Source of the DNA: Nymphaea colorata
Taxonomy: Eukaryota; Streptophyta; Magnoliopsida; Nymphaeales; Nymphaeaceae
Assembly (NCBI RefSeq): GCF_008831285.2
Contig: NC_045144.1
Location: 23,515,716 to 23,579,715 of the forward strand
Length of the DNA stretch: 64,000 bases
Direction: 5' to 3'
The first letter of the stretch is position 1; each line of letters opens with the position of its first letter. Under the pieces are notes generated by a model. It was not told the origin of the DNA. It ran no database searches and saw nothing but the letters and a program-made list of their open reading frames with translations. Shown in pieces: positions 33,440 through 47,700 of the stretch. Both the position numbers and the translations under genes were made by a program.

Positions 33440-36400
33440 AGTCATCAATTATTTATCATTAGAAAAGTACAATTAAAGTTGAAAAACTATGAGGCAAGAT
33501 GTGTCTCCCATCAACAAGGTTGATCTTTTCGTAATTCCGTTGTTTATATGGACAAATTTGATTTTCTTACTTCATGTAAATTATAGATATCATAATGGTT
33601 AGACAGCTGTTAAAAATGAATTAAGTCTCAATTCCATAAAGATGGTTTAAGATGCAAAACTTTTCTCTATAAAATGGTATGACTTCATAAGGGTTCTCTA
33701 TATTAATCCTTTGTTTGAAACCAGTTGCAAGTTGAGCTTCTCGCCGGTGCATGTTTTATGTGCAAATGATGGAGACGCCTTGTATTCCAAGTTAGATGAA
33801 TGTCATTTTCTGTTTCAAGATGTGCATTTGTGGTTTAGGTGTAATAATTAATTTTTATGGATTTAATGTCAGCTATGGTTCATACCTTTAAAAGGGAAGC
33901 ATTGCCATGAGATGGCTCGAGGAGTCCATCTCACCTATAATGAGGTAGGCACACATTTTCAGTTGATATTCTATGGATCGTCCTTGTTTACTCCAAAATT
34001 TTGTTAAGTTGTAGGATAATAGTCATTTTTAAGACTGTTATAAATTTAGTCTCTATATAAAAACTCTTTAAATATTCATATTCTAATATGCCCAACTTTT
34101 ACATGATAGTTCCTTCCAATTTACTGAAGCATGCAGGTCTGCAAGGAGCAAGGTGTGTGGATGACTCACATCTTCCTATAAATGTCATTCTTTTTTCATT
34201 ATTCTTTGATTGTGTCTACTTCTCAATGTATTTTACTTGTTGAACAAAGCAATTTCTAGTGGGTAGTCATTGCTCTGCTGGACCTAATTCAGGTTGTTGT
34301 GGCAACCTGCCTTGTGGCAGAAAATGGATATTTCATATTGCATTGTGAAAGGCAAAGGATGTATTCAAGTGGTATCCACAAATGCTAATCTTCAAGTTTC
34401 ATATTATATATATCTCACTTTTCTACTTCATTTTGCAGTGTTTAATAATTCTGGTTCATCTAGTAGTTCTATGTGTGACCCTTTAGATTGTCCACTGAAA
34501 CCAATATGGCTCTCTGTCTCACTCTGTCAATAACCAAGACAAACTAGACATTGTTGTTGATATGTTGAATGGTTGGCTTCTAGAAAAGACTAAAAATGGC
34601 TTTTCTTTGACATAGATTGGGTTCAATTGTGGCTTGGGTCCTTAAACATTAAATTTATGCATTTGAGTTATTGGTTCTTGAATTTTGTGAATTTTAGCCG
34701 TTTGTTAATTAATCAACATACCATTAATATTTTGGTTCAAATTTCTTGAACTTAGCTATATTCATTTTGATTTTTTATATGTTTTTAATCTTATATGTTC
34801 TATTTATGGACATGCATGTATTGAAACATGGAAGGATGCTTTCTTACTGCAACATGCTTATAGGTAATTTTAGGTTTCACTTTCCTTGCTTTTAATATGT
34901 TGAAAGATGGGAAGCAAGGATATGTTTTAATATGTATATTGTTTTTCTAACAAGGGGAGCACGAGAGCTAGCAAAGTCAAGGCAATGGAGAAAGAGAAAC
35001 ATCTATGCAAAGGAGCTTTTAAGCCGTGTCAATAAAGAGCTAAATTATTTGAAAACATTGAAAATAAAGATTGTGAAGCCACGTCAATAAAGAGATAAAT
35101 TATATGAAAACTTTGAAAATAAAGACTGTAGAACTCTGCCATTTAACATTTCAGTTTCAATTTAAATTTATAGCTGTGTCAGTCTAATTGTGATGTTGAT
35201 ATTGGAGTGTGAAGTATGATGCCATTTTAATTGGCTTCCCATGTTTTATGGGGAAATATGTGAGTTAGGAGTGTTATTATTTTTTTTTTTTCATTTTGGA
35301 CTATTCACCCTATTATGAAACGGTACTCAGTGCGGCCATGGATGTAAGAAAACCATTGCTTTTCTGAACCATGCCAATCGTTGCCTTCTTAGGTACTTAC
35401 TTCTTTTCTTGTTTTTGCTGTCAAGAGTGAGGAGAGGGGACATTTTGAACAACCTAGCAACTTGACCGCTACCCTAGTGACTAATTTTAATGAATGAGAC
35501 AACTGATCTGCACAAGGTTTGATTGCTTGGGTTATTCCATGAAGATGAATTTTTTTTCAGGAAAAAGTCATCACTTATGAGTATGATGAACGAATATGAA
35601 TAAATATATGTTTCAATATTTTTGGCACTATGTGCTCCATATTGTGAGATAAAATTTGTCATGGTCGATATGTTGACAGTGCGTTAATTTGCTATAAGTG
35701 TGTGAACATGCAATCTAGTATTGCCAAATTCAAAGTCATTTGATCCAATGGCTTACTTGTAGTATCTGGCATGATCAAGACCCTAAAATTTTACTATCTG
35801 TTTGTATTTTCTCAGCAAAGAAACATAGGTTTACTTGAAACCGAAAATTTTGGGGCATTTTTATGGCTTTTGATTTGTGTCATTCGCTTCAAGACCGTTT
35901 TAGAAACTTTAAAGGAGAAGGAAAGAAGGAAGAAAAATCTACAAAAAAAAAAAATTACAGACGTAATTGAACTTCGAATTTGCAAAAACTAACTTACATA
36001 GAGTAACAATATCCTCAATAGGTGCATCTTAAAGGCAATGGTATCGTCCTTTGAAGCTGATTTTTTTAGGAACTTCTATGTGCAGGAAAGGGTAGATGAT
36101 ATTGGGAAAAACAGTAACACTGAGGTTATATTTGACAGTCTTCATCTACTTGATTGTGGCCTTGCCTACTGTAGATTACTATATTTTTACACATAGCTTT
36201 ATATATACGTATGTATATATATTAACATATAAATTACTTATAATCATCTTATTGTTATGTTCTCCACCCATATTTTCAGCTGGGAACAGTGGTTCAAAGC
36301 ACACAACAGCGTAAATGTAGCATGCTGGGTACCTAAATTTTCTCATTACAGTTTTGCAATTGATTTTATTAAGTACAGTTTGATAGTTTGGAATAGTGGA

Positions 36401-39029
36401 ACTAGAATCTTATTTCCAGAAATTTATTTGTAGGAACCATGGAATGAAATCGTGTTTCCCATTCCAATTTTCCATCATGTGTGTGATGGAGTGAAATATT
36501 CATTCCAGGTTAAAAATCTGTAGTTTGGTGGAATGGAATTGGCAACTGTTTTATGATAGTTCTTTTTAATCTTGTTTTGTTTCTTCTTAATTATGTTATA
36601 GGCCTCTAGCTAAATACTCTCAACACCCTCCAAGTCCTGGAGGTCCCTGAAAAACAAACCAAGTACAGTGGTCACTAATTAATCTTGCCATTACCAGAGG
36701 TATCTCCAAAATGTTCAAAAATGCAACCTGAGAAGAGACCCAAAGTCTCCTGTCTTATAGAACTCAAACCTTTACCTGATTGGCGCATGAATGGAATCAT
36801 GGAACATGAACAGCGAATTCATGAAGTCCTCCAGTACTCCACCAATGTCACAAATATGTGTCATATGTGTACAGCAAAAGATTTGTCTTTGCCCATACAA
36901 ATTTAATTTTTAAAATGCATCTTTACAATTATGATAGGAACATAGTCAATAATGTACATATGTATAATCCACAAACTGCCTCTCTCTAATTGCAAAGGAA
37001 AATATGCATATATACAACACATAGAATATAAAATATATGCAGATTGTGACACCAATATAAGGTTGGACAACCACATAAACAGACACTATGAGATTTGAGA
37101 AGTCATTATTGGGAAAACCGTGATGAAGCACTAATGCAACTTTTGGCCCTTTTCAAATGCCAGGCAAAGTTTCTCCCTACTCCCCCCATGTATATGTATA
37201 ATATGTACCTGTTGCATGATATATATATAAAACATCAATTGAAGAGAAAAGTTCTTTAAAATTGCAATTTCATTATTAATTAAACAAATGAATTACAATG
37301 AAAAATTAATGGCACTAAAGACGAATTTATATAATGCTATCACGGGTAGATCCATATCTTTACTTCTTTTCTACTTCTTGCTTTATTTTCTATAGAATCC
37401 ATCAAACAGAATCACAAATTGTGACAAATTATAGAATCTATGGAGCCACAGATTGCCTTTGTCAGATACTTGCAAGCTGTAGAAGCCACTGTCAGTTATT
37501 ACAGATCTATAGTGCTCAAGGGTCTTCATATCAATATTGTCATTACGATTATGCAATGTTGGAGATGTAGGTTGCCTTGCCGTATCACCACTTTACAAAG
37601 TCACTGTTTCCCATGCGAGTGGTGTGGAACTCATCAATCTTTTGGTCTGTGATATTCCCACCATACTGAACAGAGCTAGCCCACTTTCTCAAGCTGATGA
37701 AAAGAGAGATAGGCCAATATTCAACGTCTTTTCCTTGGAAGCAAAATCACCAATCTTGTGTTTGTATCCTGTTCATAATCATACTTTCAGAACCATGTTG
37801 ATATTGTTTGTGATAATGATAGATAAACTAAGGAAGACACAGTTACATGAAATATTGCATGCCAATTATATGTTAACGCATACCTGCATAAGCTTGAAGG
37901 CTTCAGCCATTACTGCCACAGCTGCTAACTGCGTACTTTTTTTTTTTGGACTTTATTCAGTTCTTGCTTCCAAAGTCAGCTTGGGCATTGATATGGAAAA
38001 GATTCCTTACCATTCCCAAGCAAAGTCAACGGCTTGGATGTTGTGATCTCAAGAGGAAATGGGATCGCATCTACCATGACCATCTCTGTTCCCCCTGTAT
38101 GAGAAAAAAGAAAAGGAAAATAAAAAGAACATCCCTACATTTCTATTTCATGCCAATATATGTTCAACAACAAAACATCACGATATTCCAAATTCAGTAC
38201 AATGCCAGAAAATGGAAAAAATTTTAGATATATCCTACTTCCAAGATATCATAGTTTTCTCTTTAAACAACATCAAATGAAGAATCTCCAACAATATAAG
38301 AACCACTTCTAGTTACAAGTATCACATATATGCAAATTTGTTTTTTTCAAAGGACCAAAAGGACCCTCCTTTGTTTGGGCATTTCGAAGAACAAGCTTTG
38401 CTGGCATTGCTATCCAACAAGAGGGTTGGATCTAAAACTTTCGGAGTGGAAGAATCTCCATCATTCAGTTCAATATATAGTAAAGTATGCTTTACTCAGA
38501 GAGGGCCTGCTTAGTGCAAGCTACCAACAACATGAAAAACTATCAGTCGAATCGATTGAGCAAGCAAAGTTCTCTTTTCCTCTTTCTCCATAGTGACAGC
38601 CATTAAACCGATCATGCATAGACAAACCATAGACATGCCAAAAACCAGTATGACTTTTAAAAAGTAAATCGTGGAAGACATCATGCTTTCAATTAATGGA
38701 CAGATTGTGTTGCCCTTTCCGTTTGAGTTGCCATATGTTGATAAAGCTTAAAAAGAAAAGGATGAGGAGTATAGAGAAGGTAGATCAGTTCAAAACAGTA
38801 TCCTCATTGGACATTCTTTCTTAGCAAGTGCAAGAAGAAGCACGATGTGGTGGTCTTATTTTCTCTGATTTTCCAATGGGTGATCGAGGTCCAATAAAAG
38901 TGTGAGTTCACAGCTTCTCCCCGATTGTCAATGGGGAACCTTTTCTATGCTTTTTCTAGATCGGTCGCAACATCAAATCCAGATCCAAGAACCAATGTGA
39001 GCATAATGCATATTACATTCATATGGTAC
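32379..39029. other. Intergenic DNA, no gene recognised
   Basis: AT-rich sequence with many short ORFs. A TA microsatellite lies at 33404-33437. A CACTACAAGA word at 33151-33160 could be a lone CACTA terminus. Overlapping plus ORFs at 37334-38227 (up to 169 codons) show no family motif I recognise, and the minus strand there is also partly open, so I do not call a gene. A block at 36370-36540 rich in TGGAATGGAATT words may be an old MITE. Confidence 0.4.
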
Positions 39030-40247
39030 ATCTTCAATTTCACTCTATGCATAATATCAATTCGTGTGAGAGGGCACCAATCGTGAAATTCTTTGGTGAG
39101 CAAGTCAGTGTAGATGGAATCTGAATTAGTATCTATATGTGGTCGGAATGAATATTTTTCTCTCACATCTATTTTCATATAAAATGTGTGTTTTCTCCTC
39201 TTTTTGTTCATGCACCATTTGTTCTCCATGCTTAATGTCAATCCAAATTCTTTATCGTCAATCCATCAGCAGTCCTCTATGCACTTATTGCTGTTCGCAG
39301 AATCAAATTTTGATTAAAATTGAGAACATAGTGAACTTAAATCGTTTGAAAACAATTATAATACATAGTTTTGTGTTTTTTATTAGGGAAGCATGATTAA
39401 AAGTTTAGTCATGTAACCGCACTCCCCCAATACTGCACTATAAAAGCGGTGCTTACCACCCACTCTCTCCACAAAAATCGAGCTACACAGAATCCCATAA
39501 AATTTGGAAAAATTCTAAATAGATGCTCAAAAACGCTTGGCTCAATCTTTTTAAATTTCCATAGAGGTTCGGTCTAAGACTTGAATTCGAGCTGCTGTAG
39601 CACTCAACCAAGACCTGACCAAGCTCAATGTACAGGTCATGAGAGCAGGCTGTATTAGGTCACCAGGCTCAAGTATTTTCCTTCATCTTTCTTTTTTTAA
39701 TTTGTAATTTAGTGTTTTCATTTCTTAGTTTTTCTTTTTTGCACGTCCTTAGTTTAGTTTATTTGTTGCTTAGCTCGTTGGTTTTCTTTATTTGCTTTGG
39801 TCATGCAATAGTTTAGTTTATTTGCTTTCTTAAGCTAGAACGAAATTAATGTCTCAGGGTAGACGCATGGGTCAGGTATGCCCATCTCTTCTCTCTCTTC
39901 TTCATTAATTTTATACTTTCTATTCAATTAGATCTTCCACTGAATCATTCATATATTTTACATGTTTTATTCTCCTATTAAGCGTGCATTGCACAATGAT
40001 TTCAACGCACACCTTAGCCATCCCTCACTCACGTGTGTCCCTGTTTGAACTAGTTTTAGTCCAGTCACCATACAGGACCACTTTCCAAAACATAGATTTT
40101 CAACAATTGATTTTTTAAAAAAAAAAAACTTTTTCAAATGGATATTAAAAAACCTAGGTCATGTACACGTTGAGTCTTAACCCTAGATCTATCTTCAAAG
40201 ACATCAATAATACCCGTTTTAGAGCCCACTACTTAAAACACTAAGAT
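39030..40247 (+). repeat. Direct repeat of about 1.2 kb, left copy (LTR candidate)
   Basis: It matches 41005-42320 throughout. Shared blocks include GTCGGAATGAAYATTTTTC, TTGTTCTSYATGCTTRRTGTCAATCCAAA, AAAATTGAGAACATA, GGCTCAATC, TTTATTTGCTTTGGT and ACCCTAGAYCTATC. CACTATAAAAGCGG at 39436-39449 looks like a TATA box. The arrangement suggests LTRs of a small element lacking coding sequence. I could not fix TG/CA ends or a target duplication. Confidence 0.6.
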
Positions 40248-41004
40248 CGGAGTGATGCACCCTCACCAGCTTTAGTAGGTTCAAGCTAAAATCATTTTAA
40301 TTCAAAAAATGTTAGCACACACCAAGCTAGGATCATATTCTTCAGCGTCTTACCTGAGCATTTTAGATTTTGATTTCAATATAAATCCATATTTGAGCTC
40401 AATTTCCATTTTAGAGATTTACTAAGTGTTGTCCAGTTCCAAATATCTAGTTTCAGTGTAACTTAATTTTCTGAACGATCAATTCCTCAAGTTTTTTACA
40501 TGGTTGTAATCAGCAACTCCTTGGCACAGTATTTCCAGCTGCAGATCAGATGGACATGGCATAGATTAAAAGTTTCCATTTTACCCTTGCCTAGTGTTGA
40601 GAAAAGGTTCATATTACTACCTGTAAAAATTTCAGTTTTGGAAGGGCAAACAAGGTCATCTTTCAACCAAATTTCACAAGACTTTTTTTTACCCTACACA
40701 CCTCTCAGTATGGTCAGCCAACCCACTGAACTTGTTTTTCATATCAGGGGTATTTTAGTCTTTTTATCACATGTGCATAATTAAAAAAAAAAACTAACAT
40801 ATGAGCCACAGGAACCTAAGTTACAAGTTCATATAAACCCAGTAGGCTAAAGCCAAGGCTGAATCTACTTCAAATTTGAATAAGTTAGATTTCCACAAAT
40901 AGCACTTAGACAGCCCAATAAACTGTGCAGCCAGTCTAGGACTCTGATTTGGACCTTCTTTTTAGAACCTTCTTATGATTTGGACCCAGAATTATATCAA
41001 TTTA
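40248..41004. other. Spacer between the 1.2-kb direct repeats
   Basis: About 760 bp without retrotransposon protein motifs. A 94-codon plus ORF (40500-40784) has no recognisable domain. I find no convincing primer-binding site or polypurine tract, which leaves an LTR interpretation open. Confidence 0.4.
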
Positions 41005-42320
41005 TGTCTTTGTACTTAATCTCAGTTCGTATGAATGGACTTGAATCATGCGTGATACTTTGCTGAGCAAGCAGATGCAGGCAAAATCTGAGTCGGAATG
41101 AACATTTTTCCATTACATATTTTAATATATGGTTTAAATGTGTGTTTTTCTCAAGTCCATGTTCATACATCGTTTGTTCTGTATGCTTGGTGTCAATCCA
41201 AATAATTTATCATGAGTTGAGAAGCAATTCTCCATACACGCATTGCATTTCGCAAAATAAAATTCAAATTAAAATTGAGAACATACCGAACATTTTTCAT
41301 TTGAAAACACTATTATACATAGTTTGGTTTTTTTAAGTGGGAGTGTGGGTTTACAAGTTTTCTCGGTTTTGATCTCCCCTTAGGGAGACGGCACACCCCC
41401 GCCCCCCACCCCAAAAAAGAAACAAAATAAAAAATCATCCATCAAAGAGATGTTCACACCCCTTTTTTCCATGGAAATTGAGCTGCCTAGAATACCACAA
41501 AATTTCGAAAATTTCCTAACAAAAAGTCTTGGCTCAATCAATTTAAATTTTTATAGAGTTTTGGTCTAAGTCTTGAGTTCAAGGTAAAGTAGCAGTCAAC
41601 CAAGACCGAAGCAGGCTTACTTCAGGGGTCGTGGGAGCGGCCTTGGTTAGGTCTCCCGGCCTAGGTAAATTCTTTTCTATTTTTTTCTTATTTACGATTT
41701 AATGATTTTCTTTCTTTTTTTTCATGCTTAGTTTAGTTTAATTTTTGCTTAGCTCCTAGCTTTTCTTTATTTGCTTTGGTAATCCAATAGTTTGGTCTAT
41801 TTGCTTTCCTAGGATATATTTAAATTAATGAACTTAGGCTAGATGCAAGGGTCCAGTATGCCTCTTTCGTTCCTCTCATGTTCCTTAATTTTATTATTTG
41901 TTTAACTAGTTCTTCTTTTAAATGTTGCATATAGGTTATTTCTTTTATTCTGTTCCTCTCATGTTCTTTAATTTTATTATCTGTTTAACCAGTTCTTCTT
42001 TTAAATGTTGCACATAGGTTATTTCTTTTATTCTCCAATCGAGAATGCATTGCACAATGTCACCTCTTACCGACGTGTGCTCTTGTTTGAAACTAGATTG
42101 ACCAGCCTAGTGGCATGCCTTTCAGTCCAGTCCTCAGATAGGTCCGTTTTCGAACATAGTCTTTCTTCAAATGATTTCACTTCAAATGATTTCAAATAAA
42201 CATTTTCAAAAGGAATTCAATAACCCTAGGTCATGTTGACTTGTTGTCTAACCCTAGACCTATCCTCTAAGACCTCACCTAGAGTGGTCGTAGAGCCCAC
42301 TACTCAAAACCCTGAAACCT
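41005..42320 (+). repeat. Direct repeat of about 1.2 kb, right copy
   Basis: Partner of 39030-40247 in the same orientation, with indels. It contains an extra 82-bp tandem duplication at 41873-42036. Confidence 0.6.
41873..42036. repeat. 82-bp tandem duplication
   Basis: Two adjacent copies beginning CCTCTCATGTTCYTTAATTT and running through CAGGTTATTTC-like sequence to ATTCT. They differ at only a few positions, so the duplication is recent compared with the 1.2-kb repeats. Confidence 0.85.
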
Positions 42321-44395
42321 TGACCTCTACAAGACCTATTTCTATAAGATCTCAAAATGAATTCAACATGTAATCCAAGTAATAAACTGTATAGTCACGC
42401 CATACCAAGTTGGCGTCGTCCTAAAACTGGACCCACTTTAGTTAGATTTGAACCCTTAAGTGTAGTCTCCTTGGTCATCCTAACCCATAGCCAGTTTAGA
42501 TCTCAGATCTCAGTTCAAGAGCACTGGATCCTAATTGCAAACCTTAAATTGATCTAAACAAGATACTAAATCCAAGTCAAGCATATTTTGATTTCGATCT
42601 CAAGAATCATAATTAGTTGGATCTCAGATCTAACATTTTGGATCATAGATTTGGTTCTTATATCTTGAACTTTAGATTTTGACCATTGAGTATTGGATCG
42701 TAAACCCTAGGCTATTTCCATAGAATTGGATTCAAATCTCATATTTTAAAGCTCATTAATTATCAAATTTGGATCTATCCTGCCTAATTTGAATTAAACC
42801 ATTGATACAAGATCTAGCTTATTGGATTGAAATTCTGAGAGCTTTGTTCATAAATCACGGATATCAATATCATGTTATGAAATTTAGGATCTCTATAACA
42901 ACCCCCATTACAAATTTAGAACTAAAATTTCAAGAAAATATGAAGAATTAAATTAGAATCTTTTGGATCATTATTACAAGCATCTGGATTTGGATTCAAT
43001 TTCCCCTGAAAATGGTCAATATCTTTCACCTAAGTCCCAATAGTGCCCAGGTTCTAAGTCTGCATGATCTAGTTTGCGGGCATCATTTTATATTTAATAT
43101 ATCATTTTGCATGGATCTATGATTATCCAGACTTGAACATATATCATCTTCATTGTCTGTTTTTCTCATGAATCATATTTTGAGATCCACTTAGACTTCT
43201 ATATCATTTCAAAATTAGAGAATGTTTGCTTACAAATTAGAGTTGTCTTGATTCTCTTTGTTCACAACATTGGAGCTTATAATTTAATATTTTATTCTAA
43301 TCATTGGTTTGATTACCCTTACTAAAGGTGCCAAGCATGGTTAGACCTCATACCGAGAGGTTAGGTCCCATTTCTTAGATTCCTACATTTGGAATTGGAG
43401 GCAAGTACAAGAATAACAAGTTCTGTTTGTACGGTCTGAATGAAAGATGAAAATTTTACATGTAAACAACACAAAGCTAAAATTAGCAAAGATAGAATAT
43501 CCTGTGTGGAAACACACTTAAAATTAGCAAAGATAGAATATCCTGTGTGGAAACACACTTCCGATTATCAATAGATTGGTTCTTTGTCTCCATGTCAATC
43601 TTCCAATGTGTATTTGAATCTTCAAGTGTGCTAGCACAATTGTGATAGTAAAACATTTCATTGTTTTTCTTCACGTGGGTGTTCAGATGTGTCTCTGCTT
43701 CCTTGAGTGTGTAGAATGACCAACATATTTCCATGGATATTGATACATGTGCAGTTGGCATTATTCTCAATTAGTAAATATGCCTCATCAGTGGCCTTCA
43801 AACACAACATATTACTTCAGTTGGAGCTTCATTTTTTATTTCCTACGAAGACAAACAATATATCAACACCATAGTCTACCATTTATAGAAAGACCATTTG
43901 TTATGTCAACAATTTATCGCATATAAATAGCAAAAGGAAGAATGTGATGTCAAGAAAATAATGTATGTTCACTTCTCACATAATTACTATTTTAAAACTT
44001 CATGAAAATCCTAGCTGTCATGAATGTGCACAGATCATTATTGGATCCTCATTTAGTAGTTTTCCTTGCAGCTTCCTGGTACTACCAAAGCTGACCTCGC
44101 TAGGATTATGTTCTAAAATGAAATCATGTAAAACATAAATAGTTAACATTTGCTTTATTTTATCAAAACACCCTTTTAATAATCCAAATAATAGTTCAAC
44201 TGTTGATCATAATAATGAATATTGATAATTAAACAATTCGTATTGAGTTGTAATATGTCATGACTTGGAGTTGTTAAATTGAGAAAGATGGCAACGAAGA
44301 CCTCGTTATATAGTTAGCAAGCCAAAAATATTTGGTTATCGTCGATCGGCAAAATAATATTTTTCCACACAATATACTCATTTTACTATCAATCA
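42321..44395. other. Intergenic DNA with 'gatctcagatc'-type words
   Basis: 42480-42700 is enriched in GGATC, GATCTCAGATC and TTGGATC words similar in style to the LTR starts at 660-960 and 9950-10060, but without clear alignment. No gene recognised apart from the short tandem duplication at 43479-43560. Confidence 0.35.
43479..43560. repeat. Perfect 41-bp tandem duplication
   Basis: The 41-bp unit AAAATTAGCAAAGATAGAAT plus ATCCTGTGTGG AAACACACTT occurs twice in immediate succession and looks identical. This indicates a very recent slippage or repair event. Confidence 0.85.
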
Positions 44396-44710
44396 ACTAA
44401 CACATTTTGAACACTCTATTAGACGTACATGAAAGATTAAATATTGTGTTCACTTGGTGGAACAACGAAATAGTCATTTTTATTTTCAAGTGCACTATGT
44501 AGTACTTTGAGTCAATTGCACTTCCTTCCCTCCATGCCATGTGGAATCGTATGTCGAATCCTACTACTACCATCACATTTTGTAAATAATATCCTTTCCA
44601 ATTATGATACATTGATTGAGTTGCCACAAGTACCCATGCAGGTATGTGAGTGCCATCTATTGCCCGTAATCAATCCTGTGTATGTTGGAAAAAAGTTAGA
44701 TGCATTTCAC
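44395..44710 (-). pseudogene. PIF/Harbinger transposase relic (DDE nuclease)
   Basis: The minus translation gives LRAIDGTHIPAWV (about 44675) with the first catalytic Asp in the GAIDGTH motif. It continues QNVMVVVGFDIRFHMAWREG, then SAIDS, matching the 'QNVMAxxDFDxxFxxxxxGWEGSAxDS' block. The region after it is frameshifted and the VDAGY and ERxFG blocks were not found. It is a different family from the element at 50470-54225 (the IDGTH context differs). No TIRs located. Confidence 0.7.
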
Positions 44711-47700
44711 ATTCACAAGCATAAGAAGAACACATAAATATGCTTACCTTAAAGTATGGATAGAGCTGTTGATTGAATTATACTTTTTTAAAGAATGTTG
44801 TTGTATGGCCATCACATGTTTTTTTTTTCCTAGTTGACGTAATATATGAAAGACATGAGTGACATACTTATTAACTATTTGACATGAATGTTAAATGTAT
44901 TTGGCACGCATGGTTGTGAATCATTATGACCAACAGCTAACAAAGACATAGTGACTTCTTCTACATAAGGTTTTCAAGCATATTCTAATAATTTTTTATC
45001 TTTCAAAATATTACATCCTGTAGTATATGTGCTGCAAACCAAGCGTAGTAAGTCAAAGCAGATGGCCATTAATGATGTTATCGATAAATTGATTACCAAC
45101 ATCTCTACAAGGATGAACTAATTGTCTACATCATTAAAAATGTCTAAAAAAGATGATCATGATGAGATTCTAAAAAAACTTTCTCTAGCCGTTTAAAAAT
45201 ATATAAGAATTTATAAGTTCATACTATTGTAAGCTTAGCTGCTTGTGCAAATGTGGACACATTTATTTCAGGTCTAAATCCAAGATTCATCATGCATTTT
45301 ATTTTTGTCTACCCAACTTTATTCTAAACTGGATTTTGTGTTCATATTTTAGTTTATGTAATCTTGTGTTTATTCAAGTATCCTCAGCAATTCTGGAAAC
45401 CAGTAAATTGGGATAGACAAGTGACAACTTAGTGAAATGATGTCCATTTATCTTTGCATCTGATTATGATTATGTTCTAGTTTGTAGTTCTTTTGGATGC
45501 TGAAATGAAGAAGCCATGGGATGGATAGAATTTGCCAATAAGGTGACTTGTCTTTATCCTGGATTAGATCATTATAATGTAACAAATGAACAAAAAAACC
45601 ATATATTGAGGCTAATGTAGTAAGCAAAACAAATCCAAGCAGCATGCCTAGTTCATTAATCAACCTTAATATTGTGCATACATAATTTCTTGTTGAGAGA
45701 CCGTCAAGAATGTGAGCAAAATAGCCTATGTAAATTGAAAGAAGAATTTAAAGGTAGGCCATTTGTAGAGGCTAAATGGTTATAAGACATAACAAAAATG
45801 AAATGGAAATTGTCCAAAATTGAAAAAAGTGGTGGACAGCATATAAGACATCAGTCTTAGTGATACTCCAGGTGGCATAATACCTATAAGACAGTATAGG
45901 ATTGTGCAGGTGGTGGTGCCCATAGGATATGGGCTTAGGGTTCTTTTGCAACATCCAAAACTCATGCACCCCCTTGGGGCCTAACCGGAAGAGGTCAAGC
46001 TGAAGCCACTCTACCATCTCCGTAATCTAAACTTTAAAGTGCTTGGCAGGTTTAATCCAAAGATGCAAATTAAACTAAAGGGATTGGACTTATTGACATC
46101 AAGTACAACCAATTACCATGGCATCTATGAACTGTAAGTTTCCCTTCAAAGAGACCAGAACACAAAATTCCACATAAAAAGAAGTCCCTTGAAAAACTCA
46201 GACCATAAAATTATAAAAAATATAGATGTTGAAAAGAGATTCAGAAAATTGAAGTTTTCTTACTACTTGTACTCACAAATTGGAAAGTAGATGAAAGTAA
46301 AAGCAAATAAGCCAATGGGGGATTCATTCAATCCAATCTCCCCAAGTCCATAACAACACCACATGACAATCAGATCAAAATTAACTATGGACAGCATCTG
46401 AAAAGGAGATAGAGAGAGAGGGAGACTGAGGGAGTGATTTTTTGGGTTTCATCATACCCATTATTGAGGAGCCTCTGATCGATGAAGAAGAACATGCCGA
46501 TTGTTTGACCATGGTAGAGAAAGAATGACGATGCAACCACATTGAGAGAAATAGAGGACCAAAGAAAAAGAGAAAAGGAGATACAGAGAGAAGGTAGGGG
46601 AATGAGAGAGTGAGTTAGGATTTTATGAAGCAACATCTTCTAGGTCAATAGGAGCACACTGCTTGGTTGAGACAGGCAGAGAAAGAATGAAATTGTGAGA
46701 CAGTGGAATGAGAGATGTAGAGGGTTATAGACAACGAGAAAGAAAGAAGGAGAAAGGTATAAAAACATAGTAAGAGAGAGTAAGTGAGCAAGAGAGAGAG
46801 AGAGAGAGACGTACAGGCTTTTGCCTCTTGTTGATGCAGAGAATCACTGTGACAAACGTAAAACATCCTCATATGCAACTTTCTCACATGTAGCATCCTC
46901 ACATGCTGCTTTGTCATGCATTGCTATGGATCTGTGGCTTTTGTTGGAGCCATTGATGCCCTAAAAGGTAGTTTTTCTGTTGTTGGGATTTTGTCCCACC
47001 CATCAAGGTGGGGTGAAAATTCTAGACAAGTGTTTATGAAACATTTGCCAACAGCTATAAAATCCATCCCATGTTTGATTGACCTGGAACGACATTTAAT
47101 ATTTGAATTTGGATTCCCTACCTACAGTCTGTTGGGCTAGAAAATGTGCCTTTAGTTACTATAGATCCTTCTTGGCTATTTGAAGCTATTACGTGCATGT
47201 TTGTTTTGATTAATTATTGCTTAAGAAGGCAATATTCTTTTTTGTTAATTCTAAAGGCAGCGTAAGAGGACGTCTTGCTCCACCCATTGTAAGATCAACG
47301 AATCAATGTGTACTAGACATAGCCTAGGTACATGCAAGAGCTAGCAATACTCCTTAATATTCAATGCATCACATTTACAAGTATCATCCAAGTATACAAG
47401 ACCAGGAATCTAAAGGAATGGTGCATGAAACATAGCATCACATTCACAGCCATCAAGCCAGGCCAAACTGCCAAGAAAGAGGACATTCGAATTCAAACTT
47501 CCAAGTAAATATCATTGCTTGCAATTATGAGATTTGTTTGATATCATTATTGAGTAGGCCATTATTCCTCTACACTTAAAAGGAATTTGGAATCTTACTT
47601 AGTGAAAATGTTTTATATATTCTAGTATGGTAGTGCCATCTTGATCATGATCCTATCTTAGTGACCCTAGGGTGTGAGAAGACCCAAGTGGCTCTCATTG

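Noticed and set aside
36370-36545. TGGAATGGAATT-rich block as a MITE
   Set aside because: The end words are direct rather than inverted, and no target duplication was found.
37334-38227. Overlapping plus ORFs up to 169 codons, considered as a gene
   Set aside because: No recognisable motif, no coherent splice model, and the opposite strand is also partly open; left as unassigned.
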